A DNA stretch of 64,000 nucleotides from Planctomycetota bacterium (GTDB taxonomy: Bacteria; Planctomycetota; JAPUJT01), in NCBI GenBank assembly GCA_027296055.1, contig JAPUJT010000049.1, positions 113,244-177,243 of the forward strand. Direction: 5' to 3'. The first letter of the stretch is position 1, and every line of letters starts with the position of its first letter. The position numbers and the translations under genes were made by a program. The notes below the pieces were generated by a model that saw nothing but the letters and a program-made list of their open reading frames with translations, had not been told where the DNA came from and did no database searches. Of this stretch, positions 19,125 through 26,726 are shown in pieces.

Positions 19125-20084
19125 TCAAGCCAGTTTACAGAGCGCGGCCAGATTGCCGGCCCACATGGATCCGTCGAGATCTCTGGCATGGAGGCGAATG
19201 AACGAGACGTCCCGGCAGAGCGGATCCAGGGTCTCCTTCAGGCTGTTCAGTGTGAAAAAATTGACGTGAGTCCCTTCCAGCAGGTGCCAGGGAACGACGC
19301 CCAGATGGGCCAACATCGGAATCCCTGCCATGTCGGGCACGGTGATCAAAACCTGTTTCTCGGCTACTCGAAAGATCTCTTTCAACACCGCCTTGTAATC
19401 GCTTATGTGCTCGATCACTTCGATGGCCGAGACGCTCGCGAATGAGTTGTCCCCATATGACAGCGGGGTCGTTCCATCGTAGAGGGTTACATGGTCCTTG
19501 ATCCCGGGATCGAGGCTCTCGACGATGCGCGCTTGGTCCAACTCGATCCCGATGGCCTCCTTCCCCAGCTTTCGCAAGGTGCCGATCAAGGCACCCGACC
19601 CGCACCCGAAGTCCAGGATCGGCTCCGGTAGCGATCTTGCGATCCCCAGGACTTCGGGAGAAACCGTCGTCCCCGGGGGGCCGCTACCGTAAACTCCCTC
19701 GCGGTGATGAACGAAGTTGTCATGCAGCATGTTGTAGTAGTGTGGGAACGCGATCTGGTGGAAGGGTGCCTCGATGCCCTCGAGCCTGACGATCACAGAG
19801 TCGTCGAAGAGCAGATCGATCTCTTTCGGGACCGATTCTGTCGCGAATTCCAGAATGAAACCGCAGAGCGCATCTGCCCTTCCGAACGCTTCCACCACAT
19901 CCGGACGATGCGTCAAATACGCTGCGTGCAGGGGTAGGGGCTCTGGTGATCGGACGGCAATCCTTTCCAGAACCGCATGCAATTTGTGGAGGGACCAGCC
20001 GCAGATTCTTATGATCCCGTAGGGTTCCACGTAGATCGAATCAACGAACGATTGGTCGAACTTTTCCTTCACATCGAATCGCAT
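19125..20084 (-). CDS. SAM-dependent methyltransferase with N-terminal accessory domain
   Basis: A 319-residue protein. Residues ~10-105 are a beta-rich domain with the pattern GWSL...RPDVVEAFG...CGFILEF. The C-terminal two thirds is a class I methyltransferase: motif I ILDFGCGSGALIG near residue 155, IELDQARI, then NSFASVSAIEVIEHISDY and VLITVPD. It is the first gene of the minus-strand glycan arm, 41 bp before the giant fusion gene, and is divergent from the plus-strand glycosyltransferase/ABC export arm. It probably methylates a sugar of the glycan or the terminal residue. The N-terminal domain resembles that of the methyltransferase at 23207-24388. Confidence 0.82.
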   Translation of the reverse strand: MRFDVKEKFDQSFVDSIYVEPYGIIRICGWSLHKLHAVLERIAVRSPEPLPLHAAYLTHRPDVVEAFGRADALCGFILEFATESVPKEIDLLFDDSVIVRLEGIEAPFHQIAFPHYYNMLHDNFVHHREGVYGSGPPGTTVSPEVLGIARSLPEPILDFGCGSGALIGTLRKLGKEAIGIELDQARIVESLDPGIKDHVTLYDGTTPLSYGDNSFASVSAIEVIEHISDYKAVLKEIFRVAEKQVLITVPDMAGIPMLAHLGVVPWHLLEGTHVNFFTLNSLKETLDPLCRDVSFIRLHARDLDGSMWAGNLAALCKLA

Positions 20085-20211
20085 GGCTGCATCGACATCC
20101 TAGCTCGGAGAGACTGACCGTCCATTGTATTCCGGAAAGTCAACAGTTAGAATCCCCTGGAACAGTCCTCAACTGGCGAATCCCCCTGCTTAGAGACGAT
20201 CTGATCGCATC

Positions 20212-21582
20212 ATGAAATCCGTCAAGAGAGTGCTCTTCCTCACGCCCAGCGTCGTGGGCCGGGAAATGTCGGCGGTGGGAATGCGCCACTTCGAACTGGC
20301 CCGCGCCCTCTCGACCCATCACGAAGTCACACTCGCCGTCTCCCGACTCGAAGGCGAGCCGCCACCGGGCGTCAAGGTCGTCCCGATCGGTACGGAGGCG
20401 GAACTCTCACGTTTGGCGAAATTGTGTGACGTCCTCATCGTGCAGGGGGATCTGCTGCGGCGATACCCTGGCTTTCAGCCGCCCGATGTTCCACTCGTCG
20501 TCGACATGGCGTTTCCCACCCTGCTGGAAGGACTGGAGCGCCCGTTGAATCGAAACGGGAATGAGCGGGGCGCTGACTCACATCGGGACATGATCGAGTA
20601 CGAAGGATTCCTGAGCACGGTGAACCACCTCCTTCGGATCGGAGACTTCTTCCTCTGCGCTTCCGAGCGACAGCGTGACCTTGTCCTGGGGATGCTGCTG
20701 ACATTGAATCGTCTCAACCCGAGGACCCATCGAGACGATCCCTCCTTCGACGGACTCGTCGTCGTCGTTCCGAACGGTGTGCCCGACGAGGAGCCCCGGT
20801 CGGGAGAGAAGGGCCTCCGCGAGGGAGTAAAGGGGATTCGCCCGCGAGACACTCTTCTCTACTGGGGTGGGGGAATCTGGCCGTGGCTCGATCCCGTGAT
20901 CCTCGTGGAGGCGATGGCTGAGATCCGCAAGCAAAGGAGCGATATAAAGCTGTTCTTCGCCGGAACGGATCACCCTTCTCCGGACCGTTCTCTTGCCGAG
21001 ACGGCCAGGCGCACTCGCCAGAAGGCGCGCGAAGCGGGACTCGAGGGCAATTGCATATACTTCGCGAACTGGGTGCCGTATCAGGAAAGAGGATCGTTCC
21101 TGCTCGATGCCGACATAGGCGTGTCGGCCCACCGCGCCACCGTGGAGACGCGCTTCGCCCTGAGGATGAGGGTCATGGATTACCTCTGGGCGGGGCTCCC
21201 GATCATCACCACGGAGGGAGATGAGACGGCGCGTCTCGTGCGAGAGGAGAGGATTGGCGAAGTGGTCGCCCCCGGGGATGTGAAGGGATGGGTGAGCGCG
21301 ATACTGCGACTCGCCGGCAGCACCCGGATGAGACGGTCGTATGGCGATCGCTCGAGGCAGGTGGGGTTTGGCTACCGCTGGAGTCGGGTCGTCTCTCCCC
21401 TCGCCGATTTCTGTCGGTCTCCGGCGCGGGCAGGTGACCATCGCGGCGTCGCGAACAGGAGGGGGCTGCTGGGGGAGAAGATCCGTCGCTACGGAAGGAG
21501 GACCCTCCAGCTTGTCGCGGAAGGAAAGTTCCGCGACCTCCTTCGCGGGGTTCGCTGGAAAATACGGTCGAGAGATTGGTAG
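20212..21582 (+). CDS. Glycosyltransferase, GT4-like
   Basis: A 456-residue GT-B protein starting MKSVKRVLFLTPSVVGREMSAVGMRHFELARAL. It has a Rossmann-like N-domain, VVVPNGVPDEEP at the hinge, LLYWGGGIWPWLDPVILVEAM at the start of the C-domain and MRVMDYLWAGLPIITTEGDETARLV at the donor site. The classical ExxxxxxxE is poorly conserved, as in divergent group 1 enzymes that sit beside ABC exporters. A basic C-terminal extension follows. No clear Shine-Dalgarno sequence precedes the ATG. It starts the plus arm, 127 bp from the divergent methyltransferase, and is followed closely by the exporter genes. Confidence 0.82.
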   Translation: MKSVKRVLFLTPSVVGREMSAVGMRHFELARALSTHHEVTLAVSRLEGEPPPGVKVVPIGTEAELSRLAKLCDVLIVQGDLLRRYPGFQPPDVPLVVDMAFPTLLEGLERPLNRNGNERGADSHRDMIEYEGFLSTVNHLLRIGDFFLCASERQRDLVLGMLLTLNRLNPRTHRDDPSFDGLVVVVPNGVPDEEPRSGEKGLREGVKGIRPRDTLLYWGGGIWPWLDPVILVEAMAEIRKQRSDIKLFFAGTDHPSPDRSLAETARRTRQKAREAGLEGNCIYFANWVPYQERGSFLLDADIGVSAHRATVETRFALRMRVMDYLWAGLPIITTEGDETARLVREERIGEVVAPGDVKGWVSAILRLAGSTRMRRSYGDRSRQVGFGYRWSRVVSPLADFCRSPARAGDHRGVANRRGLLGEKIRRYGRRTLQLVAEGKFRDLLRGVRWKIRSRDW

Positions 21583-21589
21583 GAAGACT

Positions 21590-22387
21590 TTGATCTCAGG
21601 AATCGTCGAGATCGTTCGCTACCGGGAGCTGGTGCTCAGCCTGATCCGTCGAGATCTAAAACGGCGGTACAAGGGCTCGATCCTCGGTTTCCTCTGGTAC
21701 CTGGTGAACCCACTACTGATCATGGGAATCCTCTGGGTCGTGTTCGGCTTCTTCTTCTCCCGCATGGGCGGAGTGGAGGCCTACGCCGTCTATCTGCTCT
21801 CCGCCCTCGTCGCGTGGAACTTTTTCACGCAGTCGGTGCTCACCTCTGCCACGAATCTTGCAACCTCCGGCGGGCTGATCCGAAGGGTCTACGTGCCCAA
21901 GGCGGTGTTCCCGCTCGCCTCGATAGGCGGAAGCGCGGTCAACTTCGTCCTCTCCCTGATACCCCTTTCTTTCGTGATCTGGGCGTATCAGAGACCGGTC
22001 GGGTGGTCACTGCTCTACTTTCCTGTCGGCCTTCTCTTCCTTCTCGCCTTCAGCACTGGCATGGCCCTCCTGATCTCGAGCATCAACGTATTCTTCCGTG
22101 ACGTTCAGCACATCGCCGAAGTCGTCTTTCTCGCCTGGTTCTACGCAACCCCGGTTATCTGGCCCGTCGGGATGCTGGAGGGACTCGACGTACCTGCCTA
22201 CATGACGGTTCTCCTCGACTGGAACCCGATGGCGGCACTGATCGAGTGCCTCCGCGCTCCGATCTATTCAGGGACGATGCCGAGCGCGCATGCCTTGAAC
22301 CTTGCGGGTGCTTCTGCCCTGGGTCTTCTCCTCGTGGGGATGGCCGTCTTTCGCAGGCTGGAATCGCGCTTTATCTATCACCTGTGA
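21590..22387 (+). CDS. ABC-2 type polysaccharide export permease (Wzm-like)
   Basis: The tracked ORF begins inside the upstream gene; the best start is TTG 21590, seven bases after the previous stop and preceded by AGGAAG, giving 265 residues, the normal Wzm/TagG length. The family hallmark RRDLKRRYKGSILGFLWYLVNPLL opens the protein and six hydrophobic segments follow, with the FRDVQHIAEVVFLAWFYATPVIW block near the end. Together with the next gene it forms the inner-membrane transporter that flips a completed lipid-linked glycan. The stop overlaps the ATPase start as GTGA. Confidence 0.9.
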   Translation: MISGIVEIVRYRELVLSLIRRDLKRRYKGSILGFLWYLVNPLLIMGILWVVFGFFFSRMGGVEAYAVYLLSALVAWNFFTQSVLTSATNLATSGGLIRRVYVPKAVFPLASIGGSAVNFVLSLIPLSFVIWAYQRPVGWSLLYFPVGLLFLLAFSTGMALLISSINVFFRDVQHIAEVVFLAWFYATPVIWPVGMLEGLDVPAYMTVLLDWNPMAALIECLRAPIYSGTMPSAHALNLAGASALGLLLVGMAVFRRLESRFIYHL

Positions 22388-23175
22388 CGGGAATCGATGC
22401 GGACGTGAACGATAACCTGGCCGTCGAACTGAAGGACGTCGGGGTGCGTTATCGCCTCTCTCACGAGCGGGCCACCACGCTCAAGGAGACGGTGATCAAC
22501 TTCCTTCTGGGACGGCGCTACGTCTCCGAAGACCTGTGGGCTCTCCGTAACGTGAACCTCGAGATCGAGAAGGGCACCTGCGTCGGAGTGATCGGCCGGA
22601 ACGGCTGCGGAAAGAGCACCCTACTCCAGGTCGTGGCCAAGGTCATCGGCCCCACCGAGGGCGAGGTCTCCGTGAGAGGGGACATCTCGTCCCTCCTTCA
22701 GCTCGGAGCCGGTTTCGATCCGGAGTTGAGCGGGACGGACAACGTCTTCCTTAGCGGGTCTCTTCAGGGACTCTCTCGGCGCGCGATCCACGACCGCTAC
22801 CCGGAGATCGTGGAGTTCTCCGGGCTGGGTAGCTTCATCGACGTTCCGGTGAAGAACTTCTCCGCCGGCATGTACGTACGCCTCGGATTCTCCATCGCGA
22901 TCACCGTCGATCCGGACGTCCTGCTCATCGACGAGGCCCTCGCCGTCGGAGACGAGGCCTTTCAGCAGAAATGCCTGGAGAAGATCCGGGCGTTCCGGGA
23001 CAGTGGAAAGACACTCCTGATCGTCTCCCACGGGCTCGACCTCCTCGCCACCCTCTGCGACCGGGTGGTCCTGCTGGACCGGGGGCAGATCGTCTCGACG
23101 GGCGAGCCCCGGAGTATCATCGATCAATATCATCAAATGATTGCTGCCGCCGACGGGGTCGACGTGAGCTCGTGA
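22384..23175 (+). CDS. ABC transporter ATP-binding protein of polysaccharide export (Wzt-like)
   Basis: The start is taken as GTG 22384, giving a GTGA overlap with the permease stop; the upstream extension in the track is spurious. The 263-residue ATPase has Walker A (GRNGCGKST, about residue 72), signature region KNFSAGMYVRLGFSIAI, Walker B LLIDEALAVGD and the switch His in VSHGLD. The N-terminal YRLSHERATTLKE segment is typical of the Wzt/TagH/KpsT subfamily. It ends soon after the nucleotide-binding domain, so it lacks the C-terminal carbohydrate-binding domain that some Wzt proteins use to recognise a terminal cap. Confidence 0.92.
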   Translation: MTGIDADVNDNLAVELKDVGVRYRLSHERATTLKETVINFLLGRRYVSEDLWALRNVNLEIEKGTCVGVIGRNGCGKSTLLQVVAKVIGPTEGEVSVRGDISSLLQLGAGFDPELSGTDNVFLSGSLQGLSRRAIHDRYPEIVEFSGLGSFIDVPVKNFSAGMYVRLGFSIAITVDPDVLLIDEALAVGDEAFQQKCLEKIRAFRDSGKTLLIVSHGLDLLATLCDRVVLLDRGQIVSTGEPRSIIDQYHQMIAAADGVDVSS

Positions 23176-23179
23176 AATG

Positions 23180-23212
23180 TCGTGGCGCCAGGGCGCGGCG
23201 CCCGGGCTACGA
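23180..23212. terminator. GC-rich hairpin between convergent genes
   Basis: TCGT-GGCGCC-agggcgc-GGCGCC-cgggct-ACGA forms a 6-bp GC stem with a 7-nt loop and a weaker outer stem. It lies just after the ATPase stop and overlaps the stop of the convergent methyltransferase gene. There is no T-tract, so it may stall transcription or be a REP-like element rather than a classical terminator. Confidence 0.4.
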
Positions 23213-24388
23213 GGATCCTGGCGTTCCGGCCTTCATGATCAGGGCCGTCGTCGAGGCGATGGGAAACTGCCGACCCTGTGAGAGACTCATCACGATATCG
23301 TCGCCAAGCCACTCTTCGATGGGACGCTCGACGACCTCCTCGATGGACATCTTCGAGAACCTCTTCCTCTCGTCTTCCGGGAGTCCCTCGAGGTATAGCC
23401 TCAAGAACCACTGAAGAGTCCAGATCGGATGACCGGAGGTGGGGACGAACTGCGAGTCCACCACGGTCGATCGGCTGAACAACTTCCTGAGCCCGGTCCG
23501 TGTCATGTTGAAGAAATGTCCCGGGTAGTCGTGCTCAGGTTGCAGAAAGGCGGCGACACAGTACATCCGGCCGCCCGGCTTGACGACTCGCTCGAGCTCC
23601 TGGGCGCACCGAGACGGATCGGTCACGTGCTCCAGCACATTGAGGGACAGCGCTGCATCGAAGGTATTGTCCGGGAAGGGGAGCGCTTCGTTCACGGCCA
23701 GGACGTCCGTGGTCGGGAAGTCGAAAATCTCCGTCGTGACGACACAGGGGTCGCAGACCTCTCTCAGCCCAGCCCCGCAGTCCAGCACCATACCCCCCTG
23801 CGCCCTGATCTCTTCGATCAGGGACCGGGCAATATCGTCGTAGTCGTGCATCGAGACCGCCGTCGAGTCATGCACTCTCGGCGGCAAGTCGAGGTCCGGG
23901 GCAAGGAGATTGGCGGCTCTGAAATGCTGGTCAAAATCGGTCTCGCACTCAGGGCACCGGATGACGTCCTCGCCGATGACGAGCGACTTGTCCGTTCGAC
24001 AGACGGAACAGCGGATATGCGACCTCACCCACGCTTGCTTCTCTTTCCAGGCGGCGACTCCGGATTCCGCGGACTTTCGAGCTTCTTCGGTCACGGACAG
24101 CGTCAGACCTTCCAGCTCACGCCCGTTCGTACGGAGCTCCATCCGGAGCCCTTCATCGGGAATCCGATCGATGATCTCCGATAGGTGCAGGGTGAGACCG
24201 AACCCGGTGGCTCGCATACCGGTATGGGCGGCCTCAACATCACTCCGGACCACCGGTGAGAAGGAAAAGGACCGGCCTCCCAGAAGAAGCTCGTCGGGGA
24301 TCTTCGCCTCCTTGGCGGCGTACCAACCCTGGAGCCTGAAGCGCGACTGTCGAATCACGCCGTCTTCAGGTAGGTCCAGATGAAGCAT
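23207..24388 (-). CDS. Zinc-ribbon SAM-dependent methyltransferase
   Basis: 393 residues in three parts: an N-terminal beta-rich domain (GWYAAKEAKIPDELL...RSDVEAAHTGMRATGFGLTLHL), a treble-clef or zinc ribbon with two CxxC pairs (CSVCRTDK and CPECETDF, about residues 128-150), and a class I methyltransferase (VLDCGAGLREV, ALSLNVLEHVTDPSRCAQEL, VVKPGGRMYCVAAF). Zinc-ribbon methyltransferases are frequent in glycan and nucleotide-sugar clusters. It faces the exporter genes and lies 17 bp after the thioesterase gene, with which it may share a transcript. The substrate is probably a sugar of the exported glycan. Confidence 0.8.
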   Translation of the reverse strand: MLHLDLPEDGVIRQSRFRLQGWYAAKEAKIPDELLLGGRSFSFSPVVRSDVEAAHTGMRATGFGLTLHLSEIIDRIPDEGLRMELRTNGRELEGLTLSVTEEARKSAESGVAAWKEKQAWVRSHIRCSVCRTDKSLVIGEDVIRCPECETDFDQHFRAANLLAPDLDLPPRVHDSTAVSMHDYDDIARSLIEEIRAQGGMVLDCGAGLREVCDPCVVTTEIFDFPTTDVLAVNEALPFPDNTFDAALSLNVLEHVTDPSRCAQELERVVKPGGRMYCVAAFLQPEHDYPGHFFNMTRTGLRKLFSRSTVVDSQFVPTSGHPIWTLQWFLRLYLEGLPEDERKRFSKMSIEEVVERPIEEWLGDDIVMSLSQGRQFPIASTTALIMKAGTPGSS

Positions 24389-24405
24389 CGTTTTTATCTC
24401 GAAAG

Positions 24406-24783
24406 TCAGTCCTTGACGGGGACGGGCCGGCCCTGATCGTCGATGGCGACATAGATCACTTCCGCCTCGGTGACCTTTACCCGCTGCGAGTAGTCTTCAT
24501 GGCGCTGCGCTTCGACATCCACATGCACCGTCACAGAGCTTCGGCCTATCCGCACCGTGCTGGTGTAGAAGGAGACCAGGTCCCCCACCTGCACCGGCTC
24601 CAGAAACTCGACCTCCTTCATCGCCACCGTCACGAACTTCTTGTCGGCGTGCTTGCGGGCCTCGATCCCCCCCGCCTCGTCGACGTAGCTGAGGATGACG
24701 CCGCCGAAGATCGTCCCCTGGGCGTTCGTGTCCTTGGGGAGCATCACGACTCGGATGGCGGGGCTGCGATCCATGGTCTGCAT
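24406..24783 (-). CDS. Hotdog-fold acyl-CoA thioesterase
   Basis: 125 residues, the normal length for a single-hotdog acyl-CoA hydrolase. The [26 protein letters not shown] block holds the conserved N-x-x-G-x-x-F-G-G and the acidic residue at the start of the hotdog helix. [29 protein letters not shown] is the typical strand region. It would hydrolyse acyl-CoA esters in the cytosol. M4 is an equally good start. It is followed after 17 bp by the zinc-ribbon methyltransferase gene, with no obvious functional link. Confidence 0.88.
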   Translation of the reverse strand: MQTMDRSPAIRVVMLPKDTNAQGTIFGGVILSYVDEAGGIEARKHADKKFVTVAMKEVEFLEPVQVGDLVSFYTSTVRIGRSSVTVHVDVEAQRHEDYSQRVKVTEAEVIYVAIDDQGRPVPVKD

Positions 24784-24856
24784 GCTAGCAGGATCTCGCC
24801 AGGGGGCGCAACCGGGAAGAAGCCTGTGTAGGGATGAAATAGAAGGGAGGGCGCGG

Positions 24857-24885
24857 ACCCTGACCTGGGACAGATCCCCCAGGGT
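24857..24885. terminator. Hairpin downstream of IPT/YVTN lipoprotein gene
   Basis: ACCCTG-acct-GGG-acagat-CCC-c-CAGGGT forms a two-step stem in the short gap after the minus-strand lipoprotein stop (24895). On the minus strand no T-run follows, so termination function is uncertain. Confidence 0.35.
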
Positions 24886-24894
24886 TTCGACGGG

Positions 24895-26505
24895 CTACTC
24901 CTTCACGACGATGGAAGTCGGTGGGCTGGTCGACATCCCGAGGTTAAAGAATGGGCCGTTCGTGTCCGTGGACGTGTTTATCGTCTTGAAGTTGTAGTCG
25001 AGATTAGGGGGCAACCCCGCCGCGTTGAAGATGAAGGCCCGGCTCGTCGCGGGGGCGAAGCCGAATCTCCCCCCCGGGAATCCCCCGATGTCGATGCTGC
25101 CCGTCGTGGTCCCCAGGGCGGTGTCGAGGATGACCACCATCGAGCTGAACAGGTCAATGTTGCAGACGTACGCCTTGTCGTCGCCCGGGAGGCGGGCTAT
25201 CTCCAGAGCGTTGTTGAAGCCCGCCACGGAGCCCGTGACGGCCTTCGTCGCCACGGAGACCACTTCCACGCTTCCCGGCGTGAAGGCCATAATTTCCCCC
25301 GCGTTCGCGACGTAGGCGGTGTTCCCGCCCTGGTCGAAGGTGATCCCCAGGGGGCTGAGCCCTACATCGATGATGGTGGCTGTGACCGTCCTCGTGACCG
25401 GGTCGATGACATCGATGGGGTCCGGGGTGCCGTCTTGCGTTGCACCCCCGCAAAGGACCCAGACCTCGTCGCCCTGCGGGCGTCGGAACTCCACCTCGGT
25501 CACCCCGGCCGAGACGGGAATGTCCACAATCCACGTGTCGGTCGTCACGTCGATGATGGAGACGTCGCTCGATGTGACGTTGCCCACGTAGGCCTCCGTG
25601 CCGGACAGGTTGAAATCCACGGCCTGCGGACCGGTACCGACCGCAATCGTGCTCGTGACCGCATTGGTTGCAGTGTCGATGACCGATACGGTGTCCGAGC
25701 CCCTGTTGGCGACGTAGATCTTGCTCCCGTTCGGAGTGATGGCGATGTCGAACGGCCCCAAATCGACCGAAATGGTGGTCAGCTGCGACAGCGTGGTCAG
25801 GTCGTGGACCCGGACGTCATTTGTTGAAGGGTGGGTGAAGTAGATGGCGGGCGAGCCGCCGGGGGCGGTGACGGTGACGCCGGCTACCGGGCTCGTCCCT
25901 CCGTCCGCTGTGACGCGCACCTCCCACGTACCGGCGGTGATCCCCGTGGGGGCCGTGGCGGTGATCAGCGCGGTGGACATGACGGTGACGCCGGTGAGCG
26001 CGGTCGTCGCCGGATCGTCGAGCCGGGCGGTGACCGTCCCGATGAAGTTCGTCCCGTCGATGGTTACGGGGGTGGGGTTGGCATTCGATCCTATGCTGGG
26101 CGTGATGGCGATGGCCGTCGGCGCAGGAATCGTTGAGTCGATCACCCTGTACGGGACGGCGGAGGTGGAGTTGGTCCCGTCCGGCGTGGTCACCCGTACA
26201 TTGTAGACCCCCGGAGTGATCCCCGCAGGCACGCTGGCCGTGATCGCTGTTCCGCTCCCCACGGAGACGCCGGTGAGGGCGGTCGTCGCCGGATCATCCA
26301 GGGCGACCCCCGTCGCCCCGGTGAAGTTGGTGCCGGTGATCGCGACCGGGGTAGCGACGTTGTCCAGGCCGCTCGGCGGGACGATGTCGGTGACGGTCGG
26401 GGCGCTGGAGACCCTTCGCTTACTGCTGCTGCTCTTGCTGCAGGCTGGGCCGACGGCAAGGACGATTACGGCTGTTGCCAGAGCGATGATGCGAATGCGC
26501 CTCAT
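24895..26505 (-). CDS. Lipoprotein with two IPT/TIG domains and a YVTN beta-propeller
   Basis: 536 residues. MRRIRIIALATAVIVLAVGPAC is a lipoprotein signal with Cys22, followed by a Ser/Lys/Arg tract. Residues ~36-125 and ~128-215 are two IPT/TIG repeats sharing the phrase LDDPATTALTGV. From ~220 on, YVTN-type blades (PNGSKIYVANRGSDTVSVIDTATNAV, STIAVGTGPQAV) form a seven-bladed-propeller-like region. Such proteins are exposed on the surface or in the periplasm and bind partners; no catalytic motif is visible. The repeat style resembles the partial protein at the left edge. Confidence 0.85.
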   Translation of the reverse strand: MRRIRIIALATAVIVLAVGPACSKSSSSKRRVSSAPTVTDIVPPSGLDNVATPVAITGTNFTGATGVALDDPATTALTGVSVGSGTAITASVPAGITPGVYNVRVTTPDGTNSTSAVPYRVIDSTIPAPTAIAITPSIGSNANPTPVTIDGTNFIGTVTARLDDPATTALTGVTVMSTALITATAPTGITAGTWEVRVTADGGTSPVAGVTVTAPGGSPAIYFTHPSTNDVRVHDLTTLSQLTTISVDLGPFDIAITPNGSKIYVANRGSDTVSVIDTATNAVTSTIAVGTGPQAVDFNLSGTEAYVGNVTSSDVSIIDVTTDTWIVDIPVSAGVTEVEFRRPQGDEVWVLCGGATQDGTPDPIDVIDPVTRTVTATIIDVGLSPLGITFDQGGNTAYVANAGEIMAFTPGSVEVVSVATKAVTGSVAGFNNALEIARLPGDDKAYVCNIDLFSSMVVILDTALGTTTGSIDIGGFPGGRFGFAPATSRAFIFNAAGLPPNLDYNFKTINTSTDTNGPFFNLGMSTSPPTSIVVKE

Positions 26506-26726
26506 GGGACTGCCTCATAATTTGCAAAGAGAATCTCCACCCCCGCAAATCCGCCAATAACAGGTAGGCGGATGACGCGAGAATTCTAATCTAATTCGCA
26601 AAGGGAGGACATTCCTTATTCAAGCGCTTCACGGGGGAGAGGCCATGATGGCACGCGATTCTGGCCGGGTCTCCTTGGCCCAACGACAGTTCAGCGAATA
26701 CGGCGCATTCCCTCATGAATTCCGAG

